DNA of 64,000 bases, from positions 62,001 through 126,000 of the forward strand of contig NZ_BRVP01000002.1 in assembly GCF_027924145.1 (NCBI RefSeq). Reading direction: 5' to 3'. The position numbers and the translations under genes were made by a program. This DNA comes from Neptunitalea chrysea (lineage in GTDB: Bacteria > Bacteroidota > Bacteroidia > Flavobacteriales > Flavobacteriaceae). How positions within the stretch are numbered: the first letter of the stretch is position 1; every line of letters begins with the position of its first letter. Positions 1 through 8,436 of this stretch are shown here, one piece after another. Under the pieces are notes generated by a model. That model did no database searches and was not told the DNA's origin. It saw only the letters and a program-made list of their open reading frames with translations.

Positions 1-2
1 TA

Positions 3-293
3 CCAAGGAATATTTGGCATGATGAATTGATTGAACGAAATAGTGATGATTATGCTGGTTGGGCTAAAAATGTAGCGAAACATACAGAGACGTTATTTAT
101 TGATATAAACGATTCTATAGCTAAAGTTTATGAAGAATTAGGAGTTCAAGGGGTAAGTACATTTTTTCCTAAAGATCATACGCATACTAATTTTAAAGGA
201 GCAGAGTTGAATGCTCTGGTAGTTGCTAAGAGTTTAAAGCAGATAAAGAAATCTAAACTAAGAGATTATATATACTTACCAAAAGAAGAGTAA
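3..293 (+). CDS. Rhamnogalacturonan acetylesterase-like SGNH hydrolase (CE12), C-terminal part only
   Basis: This is the 3' end of a gene that begins left of the window: the frame is open from base 3 through PRNIWHDE and stops at 291-293. The segment FFPKDHTHTNFKGAEL is the last conserved block of CE12/SGNH esterases. Its D-x-x-H supplies the catalytic Asp and His, while the Ser block is outside the window. Enzymes of this family remove O-acetyl groups from the galacturonate of rhamnogalacturonan-I in the periplasm or at the cell surface. A complete CE12 gene lies at 13154-14437, so this would be the second one in the locus. The next gene (GH30) follows after 84 bp on the same strand. The internal TTG at 27 is not the start. 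The family assignment rests on one block only. Confidence 0.75.
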   Translation, partial: PRNIWHDELIERNSDDYAGWAKNVAKHTETLFIDINDSIAKVYEELGVQGVSTFFPKDHTHTNFKGAELNALVVAKSLKQIKKSKLRDYIYLPKEE

Positions 294-377
294 TTTAAAA
301 TGTCTATACATAGGTTATATTTTTCTTTTTTTAATAGATGGTACATACTATTTATTAGTTAAATTATATAACTTTCA

Positions 378-1949
378 ATGATGAAATTAAGACAACTGTT
401 GTGGACTTTAAATATGGTATTTCTTTTCGTATTTTTTAGTTCATGTTCAAGTACAGGTAAAACTGTTAATAGCTCTGTTAATACTGAGAAAACCTTATTA
501 ATAGAAATAAACGCTACTAAAGAATATCAAACGATTGAAAATTTCGGAGCATCTGACGCATGGTCTTGTCAGTTTGTCGGTAATTGGCCAGAGGTCAAGA
601 AAAATGCAATAGCCGATTTATTATTTAGTACCGATGTTGATGAAATAGGAAATCCGAAGGGAATAGGCTTATCGCTTTGGCGTTTTAATATTGGAGCAGG
701 AAGTACTTTTCAGGGAAATGCTAGCGGTATTGGAAATGTATGGAGAAGAGCAGAATCTTTTTTGTTACCTGATGGTACTTACGATTTTACAAAACAACAA
801 GGACAGTTGTGGTTTGCCAATGCTGCTAAAAGTAGAGGAGTAGAGCAGTTATTGCTTTTTGCTAATAGTCCTCCTGTAAATTTTACTCTAAATGGAAAAG
901 CCTATGCAAACGATGGCGGCGTGTGTAATATTACGGAAGAAAAATTACCAGATTTTGCTAACTATCTGGCAAATGTAGTGGAAGGTATGGATGCCATTGG
1001 ATTACATGCTGATTATATTAGTCCGATAAATGAGCCTCAATGGGATTGGTCTGATGGCGGACAAGAAGGGACACCATTTTATAATAGCGATATTGCAAAA
1101 TTGACAACACTACTTAATATGGCATTTGAACAAAGGAATATTAACACCAAAATAGATATAGCCGAGGCAGGGCAAATAAATTACTTGTTTGAAGTGGGTA
1201 ATAAGCCTGGAAGGAGCAATCAAATCAACGACTTTTTTGATAAGGGCTCTAAACATTATTTGGGAGATTTAAGTCATCTAAGTAAAACAATTTCAGGACA
1301 TAGTTATTTTACCACATCACCCCAGACAACATTAAAGGATTTAAGAGCGCAATTACATACAAAATTAATTACCCATAAAAATTTGAATTATTGGATGTCT
1401 GAATATTGTATTCTTGGAGATAATGCAGGAGAGATTGACGGAAATGGAAGGGACTTAGGAATAAGGTCGGCACTCTATTTATCGAAGGTAATTCATTATG
1501 ACCTAACCACAGCTAATGCTTCCGCATGGCACTGGTGGCTAGCTATATCTCCTTATAACTATAAAGATGGACTTATATATATAGATAAAAATGAGGTAGA
1601 CGGTAATTTTTATGAAAGTAAAATGTTGTGGAGTTTTGGAAACTATAGTCGATTTATACGACCAGGATATAAGAGAATATCTGTGGCTATTGAGAGTATT
1701 AATAATGGGATCTTAGTTTCAGGATATAAATCACCTAACAATAATCAAGTAGTTATTGTGATTACAAATCCGACATTAGAAAAAGTTGCTATAGATTTTA
1801 ATGGGTTAAATACTATTTATAAGCCTTCAAACGTTTATGTTACTAGTGAAAATAAAAATTTGGAGAGGGAAGATATTTCTGGTTTAAGAAATAAATTTGG
1901 TCTAGCACCAAATTCAATTTCAACATTTATATTTGAAATTAATAACTAG
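378..1949 (+). CDS. GH30-family lipoprotein, probable endo-beta-1,6-galactanase
   Basis: This is a secreted TIM-barrel glycosidase of family GH30 with a C-terminal beta-sandwich. The N-terminus is a lipoprotein signal (hydrophobic run, then FFSSC with the acylated Cys at residue 23), so the enzyme is probably anchored in the outer membrane. IENFGASDAWS near residues 54-64 is the typical GH30 entry. PINEPQWDW holds the predicted acid/base Glu219, and WMSEYCIL holds the predicted nucleophile Glu342. The NEPQWDW form is the one I associate with endo-beta-1,6-galactanases and relatives, so galactan side chains of pectin are the likely target. Other GH30 specificities cannot be excluded. The 523-aa length is usual. 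A TPR gene follows after 32 bp. Confidence 0.8.
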   Translation: MMKLRQLLWTLNMVFLFVFFSSCSSTGKTVNSSVNTEKTLLIEINATKEYQTIENFGASDAWSCQFVGNWPEVKKNAIADLLFSTDVDEIGNPKGIGLSLWRFNIGAGSTFQGNASGIGNVWRRAESFLLPDGTYDFTKQQGQLWFANAAKSRGVEQLLLFANSPPVNFTLNGKAYANDGGVCNITEEKLPDFANYLANVVEGMDAIGLHADYISPINEPQWDWSDGGQEGTPFYNSDIAKLTTLLNMAFEQRNINTKIDIAEAGQINYLFEVGNKPGRSNQINDFFDKGSKHYLGDLSHLSKTISGHSYFTTSPQTTLKDLRAQLHTKLITHKNLNYWMSEYCILGDNAGEIDGNGRDLGIRSALYLSKVIHYDLTTANASAWHWWLAISPYNYKDGLIYIDKNEVDGNFYESKMLWSFGNYSRFIRPGYKRISVAIESINNGILVSGYKSPNNNQVVIVITNPTLEKVAIDFNGLNTIYKPSNVYVTSENKNLEREDISGLRNKFGLAPNSISTFIFEINN

Positions 1950-1981
1950 CTATTATTTTCTTTTTTGTGTAAATATTATTT

Positions 1982-3379
1982 ATGAGTTTTAAGTATAGGT
2001 CATTATTTTATAATTTACTGTTTATTTTTTCGGTATCTGTTGTTCAAACTGCTATTGCACAACAAGATGTTGATAGTCTTATATCTATACAATATGAAAG
2101 ATTGATAGGTGAAGGGAAGTATTCTGATGCTCATAAAATGATAGATACACTTATCACTGCAAATCCTAATAAAGATTCCTATTTTCTTCTAAAAGCAACC
2201 GCATATTTAGGAGAGTCTAAGTACAAGGAGTGTATTTCAATCATCGATAAAGCTCCTTATAAGGCTGACTCAAAGTTATTGTATACACATTTAAAGGGCG
2301 CTGCATATTTTCTTAATAAAGAACATGAAAAGGCTATTCAAATTCTACAAGAGTATGTAAACAAACATACTGATGGAGCTTTAATTTATTATGATTTGTC
2401 TGACTTCAGTTTTAAGATGAATGAGGTAGACAAGAGTATTTCATATTTTAAAGAGGGTCTTGCTATTGATGTAGACCATGACAAGCTTAGCTATTTTTGT
2501 GAACAACTTAGAAAAAATGATAGAATAAGCGATGCCTATTCTATCATGAAAATGGCAATTGAAAATGAGACGAATAGGAACAATAAGCTAGTATATGCTC
2601 AAGACCTTATAATGTATTATGTTGATGATGGCAGATCTGATTTAATAGCTCATTTTTGTAATAAACTTATTAATGAGTATCCTGATACCGATAAGTTAAA
2701 GTTATATAGAGGAATGGCATATGTAACTTTAGAATTGTATGAAAAAGCGCTTGCAGATGTGAGCCCCTTAGTAGCAAAGTATCCTTGTGATGCAAAAGTT
2801 AATTATATTATGACAAATGCACTTCATAGCCTACAAAGGTATGGTGAGGTTATAGCGTATGCAGATGAGGCTTTGAAGTGTGAGGATCTCATGGAGGATG
2901 TAAGAACTGATATCAAAAGAAAATTAAGCAGTTCTTACTTCATGGTGGAATTATATGATGAGAGTGAAAAAGTAGTTGACGAATTATTACAATCATCTAG
3001 TCCAGATGAAAGTTACTTTTTAAAGTTATACTTGTCCTTTAAAAAAAGCGATTTTGAAAATGTAGTTAGGTATTCACAAATGATATTAGATGTAGCTGAT
3101 TTTTCATATCAAACAAAGGCTATAACTACCTTAATGAAAAGTATGGCTCATTTTGGATTAGGGGAGTATGATAAGTTTTACGAATCTTATATGGAAGCTA
3201 AAAATATTAGTGGAGAAGAAGGAGAAGCTATTAAGTATATGTTTGCTGCTTCTAAAGAGGCTAAGAAAACTCAAATACTTTTTAAAGTTTCTGATTCATA
3301 CGAGTTCGATTATAAGTTGTTGATTCCTAAAAAAATATACAAAAAGATAAATAGAAAATATAAGTTAGATTGGTTATAA
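1982..3379 (+). CDS. TPR-repeat protein with signal peptide, function unknown
   Basis: This 465-aa protein has an N-terminal signal peptide (LFYNLLFIFSVSV, then TAIAQQ). The rest is helical with the spacing of tetratricopeptide repeats, for example LLKATAYLGESKYKECISI, YRGMAYVTLELYEKALADV and MKSMAHFGLGEYDKFYESY. TPR domains bind other proteins. No catalytic domain is visible, and the C-terminal 35 residues are basic (IPKKIYKKINRKYKL). The gene follows the GH30 gene by 32 bp and its stop lies in a palindromic terminator, so it is probably the last gene of that unit. It could be an assembly or scaffolding factor for surface enzymes, but nothing in the sequence proves that. Confidence 0.7.
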   Translation: MSFKYRSLFYNLLFIFSVSVVQTAIAQQDVDSLISIQYERLIGEGKYSDAHKMIDTLITANPNKDSYFLLKATAYLGESKYKECISIIDKAPYKADSKLLYTHLKGAAYFLNKEHEKAIQILQEYVNKHTDGALIYYDLSDFSFKMNEVDKSISYFKEGLAIDVDHDKLSYFCEQLRKNDRISDAYSIMKMAIENETNRNNKLVYAQDLIMYYVDDGRSDLIAHFCNKLINEYPDTDKLKLYRGMAYVTLELYEKALADVSPLVAKYPCDAKVNYIMTNALHSLQRYGEVIAYADEALKCEDLMEDVRTDIKRKLSSSYFMVELYDESEKVVDELLQSSSPDESYFLKLYLSFKKSDFENVVRYSQMILDVADFSYQTKAITTLMKSMAHFGLGEYDKFYESYMEAKNISGEEGEAIKYMFAASKEAKKTQILFKVSDSYEFDYKLLIPKKIYKKINRKYKLDWL

Positions 3380-3403
3380 AAAATCAGGATATCCTGATTT
3401 TTT
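3378..3403. terminator. Bidirectional terminator, perfect 26-bp palindrome
   Basis: Six A, then TCAGGATATCCTGA, then six T form a perfect inverted repeat between two converging genes. The palindrome begins inside the TAA of the TPR gene (3377-3379) and ends inside the stop codon of the GH42 gene (3402-3404). A/T-flanked stems like this serve as intrinsic terminators in both directions. Confidence 0.75.
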
Positions 3404-5480
3404 AATCTACTTTCCAAACTAAAACACCAGCTGTAGGTATCTCTATAGTTCCAATAAGAATTTTTGATTTTTCAGGTATTTTCATAGTGTAAGGTTTGTC
3501 AGAATAGTTAAGTGCAATACCAAATCCATCTCTATATTCTACAATTACTCCTTCAGGATAATCTGCAATAGCAATATTTAAACGGTTATATACCTTTTTT
3601 AAAACTTCTTTTTCTAGTACTCCAGTGGTGCTATCAGCTCCAACATACACTACAGCGCCTTTGCCTAGTTTATTATAGGTAATTGCTGTTTCACCTTCAT
3701 AAAAGTCGTTAGCGTATGTAGCCCATTTTTCAGTGGTTTTATAGGGTTTTAAAATATCGCCCCAGCTTTTCCATTCATAGGTTTTATTATCCATGATGAT
3801 ATTATCTATACCCTGAGGCATAGGTAAATCATAAAAAGCAATTTCACTACCAATTAAATTATAAATGGGTTCAGCATGTTTAGCTTCCCATAAATGTCCT
3901 TTTTCATCCTGATGTCCAGTTCTGCATGTCATTACTATAGTACCTCCCTTTTTAACATAGGAAGTAAGTTTATCTATTAACGATAGGCTCATTTGTTGAT
4001 AGGCCGGAATTACAATTACTTTGTAATCTTCAAAATCCGTACTGTCGCGAATAAAATCAACGGGAGCTCCAAATCCTTTCAAGGCTTTGTAATACTTTAA
4101 AACATGTGCTTGTGTATTCCAAAGTTTAGTTTGCTTGTTTTGGTTTATAGCTACGGTATTATCGGGTTCGTAAAGAATAGCAGTTTTTCTTTCGTTATAT
4201 GCTTCTGGTAATTTTGTTCCTTTTACTTCGTTTCTTAGTAAATCAATTTCTTCTATAAATTGCTGATACTCCAACCCTCCTGAAGTAGGAGTTACACCGT
4301 CTGTACCTACAATACCGTAATGGTATTGCTCAAATCCATAGATAGGAGCTCTAAAACGATAGGTGCAGGTGAATTTACTACCTCCTACAAATACATGCCA
4401 TAACCATAATCTAACAGCTCCGGGCAACGGTTGCGGATTTATAGATCCCCAGTTTACTTGTCCGGGTTGTAATTCCATAACTCCATAAATAGGAGAGAGT
4501 GGCCGAAAATAATCGTTTGACATGGCTATTCTTGAGTATTCACTTACCCGATATCCTTTATCGCCAATACCTTCAAATTCTCCGTATACCATATATCGGG
4601 TATAAGAAATAAAGTCTAGCTCTTTACTGTTACCAATAAAACGAGCATCATACATGGGAATGTAGTTAGTGGTAATCCATTGATTTCTGTTGGCATAGGT
4701 TTTTATGGTTTTTGCTTGTTCATCTAAAAAAGAGGATGTTTCTTCATCTCCAAATCTACTATGATCTAAACGTTGGTAAAGATTCATTCCCCATTGCGAA
4801 CTTTTTGGAAGGTTAATTTGATTAAAATTTGTGTATGTACCACTCCAAAAGTTGGTTCCCCAAGCTTTATTAAGAGCATCTATGGTAGTATATTTTTTTT
4901 GAAGCCAATCTCTAAACCGTTGTTGAGCATCTAACCCGTAATCTATCGTAGATCTCGGTTCATTATCTAATTGCCATCCGATAATACGTTTGTCGTTTCC
5001 ATAATGCTTTGCTAATGCTGCAATCATTTTTTGCGAATAAGCTCTATAATAGTTGTTAGAAAAAGAAGCATGCTGCCTAGATCCATGATCTAATTTTGTT
5101 CCATCTTCATTGGTTACAAGTATTTCGGGGTGTTTACGAGTCAACCAAACCGGAGGAGTAGCGGTAGAGGTACACATAACTACTTTTAAACCGTATTTAT
5201 CAGCTATAGCAACCGCCTTATCTAACCATGTAAAATCATAGACTCCTTCTTTGGGTTCTAGTTGTGCCCAAGCAAATTCTGCAAAGTGCGTGAACTCAAA
5301 TCCCATGTCGGCCATCTTTTTCAGATCTCTGTCCCATTGTTTTTCATCCCAATGTTCTGGGTAATAATAGGCACCAACCGTGGTTAATTCCTTATCTGGG
5401 AAACTCTTTTCTAAGTCTTGTGAATGGGATAATAAAGAGAATATAAAGCAGTAGATAAACAGAAAGAATGGCTTTTTCAT
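3402..5480 (-). CDS. GH42 beta-galactosidase, secreted
   Basis: This is a family 42 glycoside hydrolase that removes terminal beta-galactose, here probably from pectic galactan fragments. A signal peptide (LFIYCFIFSLLSHSQ) precedes the TIM barrel, which opens with GAYYYPEHWDEKQWDRDL. GWQLDNEP carries the predicted acid/base Glu174, and YGVMELQPGQVNWG carries the predicted nucleophile Glu336. A trimerisation/flavodoxin-like domain (about 420-620) and a small C-terminal beta-domain follow. The 692 aa fit the family. It is the last gene of the minus-strand operon that begins with CE12 at 14437, only 6 bp after the GH28 gene. Confidence 0.88.
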   Translation of the reverse strand: MKKPFFLFIYCFIFSLLSHSQDLEKSFPDKELTTVGAYYYPEHWDEKQWDRDLKKMADMGFEFTHFAEFAWAQLEPKEGVYDFTWLDKAVAIADKYGLKVVMCTSTATPPVWLTRKHPEILVTNEDGTKLDHGSRQHASFSNNYYRAYSQKMIAALAKHYGNDKRIIGWQLDNEPRSTIDYGLDAQQRFRDWLQKKYTTIDALNKAWGTNFWSGTYTNFNQINLPKSSQWGMNLYQRLDHSRFGDEETSSFLDEQAKTIKTYANRNQWITTNYIPMYDARFIGNSKELDFISYTRYMVYGEFEGIGDKGYRVSEYSRIAMSNDYFRPLSPIYGVMELQPGQVNWGSINPQPLPGAVRLWLWHVFVGGSKFTCTYRFRAPIYGFEQYHYGIVGTDGVTPTSGGLEYQQFIEEIDLLRNEVKGTKLPEAYNERKTAILYEPDNTVAINQNKQTKLWNTQAHVLKYYKALKGFGAPVDFIRDSTDFEDYKVIVIPAYQQMSLSLIDKLTSYVKKGGTIVMTCRTGHQDEKGHLWEAKHAEPIYNLIGSEIAFYDLPMPQGIDNIIMDNKTYEWKSWGDILKPYKTTEKWATYANDFYEGETAITYNKLGKGAVVYVGADSTTGVLEKEVLKKVYNRLNIAIADYPEGVIVEYRDGFGIALNYSDKPYTMKIPEKSKILIGTIEIPTAGVLVWKVD

Positions 5481-5486
5481 TGGTCG

Positions 5487-7031
5487 TTAAAATTTAGTAA
5501 TCGAGATGTTTTCAAGGTAGCTATCTTTTAGGTTAGTTACCCTATAATTTGAGAATTTCTGTACATTTTTTAGAACAAATTGATTTTCCTTAGTACTTAT
5601 TGGGAGATAAATATTGTCTAATGAAATATTGCTTACATCCTCAATATAAAATATAGGACGTTCATCAGGATGTTCATAGGTGATATGAATGTTATCCATA
5701 GAAATGTTTTTGGCATGTCGAATATAAAATCCGGATGCAGGCATGGTTCCAAATTCTTGTGGATCAGGATAACCTTCCTCTAGTTCAGGCACCTTAATCT
5801 TAGCCATTTGTTTGGTTCCATTTCCTTTCATACTTATCCATATATTACTTAGCATAATATCTTCTACATAATGGTTAGAGATTCCCATAAGCATACTACT
5901 GTGTTCTGTACTATTACAAGTTATACTAACATTGTTGATTAATATTCGTTTAAACGTACCCATTTGTAAATCATTAGGGCCACGCATTCTGCTACCCAAT
6001 CGAAAGAACAAGGGAGCATTTAAAATATCCTTCATAATAATATTACTTATAGTAATATCTTCTAAGGTAGCGCCATCTACCGTTTCTAATGCCAATCCTC
6101 TGCAATGTTCAAAGGTACAGTTACTAATAGTGATATTTTTAAAACTCCCGTTAGATTCGGTTCCTAATTTTATGCGTCCGGTTACTACGCCTTTATCAGG
6201 AGCCTGTTTTTGTGTGGTTTGATAAGTACCATCTAAAAAAGTACCTTCATCAAAACCATATACAGCACAATTGGTTATGGTAATATTCTCGGTAGCTAAA
6301 GGATACCCCAATGCATAGGAACTTTTAAGTACCAAGGCATCGTCATTCGGACTATTGAGTGAACAGTTGCTAATGTGTACAAACCTGCAGCCATCTATGT
6401 CTATGGCATCTCTGTTGGTATCAATGGTCACGTTATCTATGGTAAGATTGTTGACACCTGTTGCTAAAATTCCGAAATGACCTCCATGAAGTATTGAAAA
6501 ATCTCGTAAGCATACGTTTTTACAAAGCTTTAAACTAATGGTTTTATTGGCGAGTCCGTGTTCCCTTTTTCCCCAACGTTCCAAACCTTTACCATAAATA
6601 CGTCCACTACCTGTAATACCTATGTTGGTCAGGTTTTCTCCCCAAATTAAACTATTTCTAAAATGACTATGTCCAAAATCTTGATATTGAAATTCATCAC
6701 CCCACAGGTTAGCTTCAGGATCATCATATTGACCATCATGTTCCTTCATATTAGCAGCTATAATGGTAGCTCCGCTTTCTAAGTGAAGCGTAACATAACT
6801 TTTTAAGTGAATGCTAAAACATAGATAATTCCCAGCTGGAAACACCACTGTTCCTCCACCATTTTTGGCAGCGGTTTCAATGACTTTATTTATAGCATCA
6901 GTATCTAAATAGATTCCGTTACCATAAGCGCCGTAGTCTTTTACATTGTAAAAAACCGTACATGTAGAAGCCTTTGCCAAGCTTATAGCGAGACTTGAAC
7001 AAACAAAAAGGATAACAAGTTTTAATTTCAT
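5487..7031 (-). CDS. GH28 glycosidase (polygalacturonase/rhamnogalacturonan hydrolase type), secreted
   Basis: This right-handed beta-helix enzyme of family 28 has a signal peptide (LVILFVCSSLAISLAKAS). VKDYGAYGNGIYLDTDAINKV is the usual N-terminal block with NGGGTVVFPAG. Catalytic blocks are RDAIDIDGC and NDDALVLKS; together they give the Asp cluster of GH28, with DALVLKS in place of the commoner DCIAIKS. Within an operon of PL11, GH105 and CE12, a role on rhamnogalacturonan or oligogalacturonide backbones is likely, but subsite specificity cannot be read from sequence. The 514 aa are typical. Spacing is 6 bp to GH42 downstream and 14 bp to GH105 upstream. Confidence 0.85.
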   Translation of the reverse strand: MKLKLVILFVCSSLAISLAKASTCTVFYNVKDYGAYGNGIYLDTDAINKVIETAAKNGGGTVVFPAGNYLCFSIHLKSYVTLHLESGATIIAANMKEHDGQYDDPEANLWGDEFQYQDFGHSHFRNSLIWGENLTNIGITGSGRIYGKGLERWGKREHGLANKTISLKLCKNVCLRDFSILHGGHFGILATGVNNLTIDNVTIDTNRDAIDIDGCRFVHISNCSLNSPNDDALVLKSSYALGYPLATENITITNCAVYGFDEGTFLDGTYQTTQKQAPDKGVVTGRIKLGTESNGSFKNITISNCTFEHCRGLALETVDGATLEDITISNIIMKDILNAPLFFRLGSRMRGPNDLQMGTFKRILINNVSITCNSTEHSSMLMGISNHYVEDIMLSNIWISMKGNGTKQMAKIKVPELEEGYPDPQEFGTMPASGFYIRHAKNISMDNIHITYEHPDERPIFYIEDVSNISLDNIYLPISTKENQFVLKNVQKFSNYRVTNLKDSYLENISITKF

Positions 7032-7045
7032 TATGATATTAGTTA

Positions 7046-8392
7046 CTATTCATCATAAAACTGTAAAGAACTATCGTTAATGGCAACTTTATGGTTATTA
7101 ACCAATCTAATCATCTCAGCTCCTGCTAGTAAAACAGGTCCATAACCATGAGCTGCATACACATTTACCGGACGATAATAATAAAACGCAGGATCAAAGC
7201 CCATACCGGTACCTACACAGGTACCTTCTATTTGGCCGTTTTTTAAAACTTTGGTTGTTATGGCATTCCATGCTAAACTAACAACAGGGCCGTATACTTT
7301 AGGATCTACATAGCCTTTATTAATTGCCTTTGTAATTGCATAGGTATATATTGCGGTTGCTGAGGTTTCTAAATAGGTGTCATTTCTGTCGATTAATTGG
7401 TGCCAAAAGCCTGTTCCATCCTGATAGTTGGCTAAACCTCGGATATGTTGTTTTAGTAGCTGAAGTACTTCTTCTCTTCCAGAATGATTTTCAGGTAATA
7501 CTTCCAACAATTCTACCATTGCCATAACAGCCCATCCGTTGGCTCGTGCCCAATGAAATTGTGGATGTTCTTCCATTCCTTGTATCCAACCGTGCATATA
7601 AAGCCCTTTTTCCGTATTAAACATACGTTCGCTAAATTGTAGAATTTGCTTTATGGCATCGTTATAATACTTGGTTTCCCCTGTGTAACTTCCCATTTGA
7701 GCCAAAGCGGGAATGCTCATAAACAAATCATCTAACCAAAGTGAATTAGGTTGCGGACGATTTCTGGCTAATGTTCCATCCGGTAGACGAAATTGTTTGT
7801 TAGAGATATAATCAATATACACATGGATAAAATGGTCATACTTTTTAGTGCCCGTTTCTTTAGCAGTTTTAATCATGGCAGCACAAATAGCTCCACAATC
7901 ATCTAAGGCATGCGGGTGTACTGAATGGTATAATGAATAGTTTGTATCCCGATTTTTAGCTTCGAATTTTTCAAAGGCTTCCAAAGATGCTACCAAAAAG
8001 TCAAGTCGCTTAGTGGTATATTTTAGATAAACAGGATTGTTAGTAGCAGTAGTAGACAATAGCATCCCTGCATAGGTAACGCCCCATTCATAGCTAGTTA
8101 ATCTAAAATCTCCCGGTTTCATTATGGTAGCGGCATCTACTTTCGTATTATTTTTAAGTTCTTTTCTGGTAGTTTTATCAATAAGCACCATTGGCGTGGT
8201 AGCCTCTAAATAGGTATAGATATTGGTAAGTACTTTTTCTATATCATTTACTTTGGGTGCTTCATACGGTACAGGATAATCAGGTTGTAACAAGTGAAGC
8301 GGGGTAGTAGCGTCGTTAACTTTTTGAGCGAAGCTACATTGTAGGCTACCTAATGCTAAAAAGCCTACGTATATAATTATTCTTGATTTCAT
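7046..8392 (-). CDS. GH105 unsaturated rhamnogalacturonyl hydrolase
   Basis: This is an (alpha/alpha)6-barrel hydrolase of family 105, which removes the 4,5-unsaturated galacturonate left at the non-reducing end by rhamnogalacturonan lyases. It therefore acts directly after the PL11 product of the neighbouring gene. A signal peptide (FLALGSLQCSFAQ) suggests periplasmic action. LPDGTLARNRPQPNSLWLDD holds the predicted catalytic Asp (221 or 222), and FHWARANGWAVMAMVELL is the family's WARGNGW-type block. The 448 aa are slightly long because of the leader and an insert at 70-95. It lies third from the end of the CE12-to-GH42 operon. A second GH105 of different sequence is at 27391. Confidence 0.87.
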   Translation of the reverse strand: MKSRIIIYVGFLALGSLQCSFAQKVNDATTPLHLLQPDYPVPYEAPKVNDIEKVLTNIYTYLEATTPMVLIDKTTRKELKNNTKVDAATIMKPGDFRLTSYEWGVTYAGMLLSTTATNNPVYLKYTTKRLDFLVASLEAFEKFEAKNRDTNYSLYHSVHPHALDDCGAICAAMIKTAKETGTKKYDHFIHVYIDYISNKQFRLPDGTLARNRPQPNSLWLDDLFMSIPALAQMGSYTGETKYYNDAIKQILQFSERMFNTEKGLYMHGWIQGMEEHPQFHWARANGWAVMAMVELLEVLPENHSGREEVLQLLKQHIRGLANYQDGTGFWHQLIDRNDTYLETSATAIYTYAITKAINKGYVDPKVYGPVVSLAWNAITTKVLKNGQIEGTCVGTGMGFDPAFYYYRPVNVYAAHGYGPVLLAGAEMIRLVNNHKVAINDSSLQFYDE

Positions 8393-8436
8393 AGTGTTCT
8401 AAATTCTGAATTAGTAATTGTTGAAGCTATATCCTT

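Noticed and set aside
3384-3397. CAGGATATCCTG looks like two opposed copies of the regulon word CAGGATA
   Set aside because: It lies between converging genes, lacks the 10-bp direct repeat and a -7 box, and is explained as a terminator stem.
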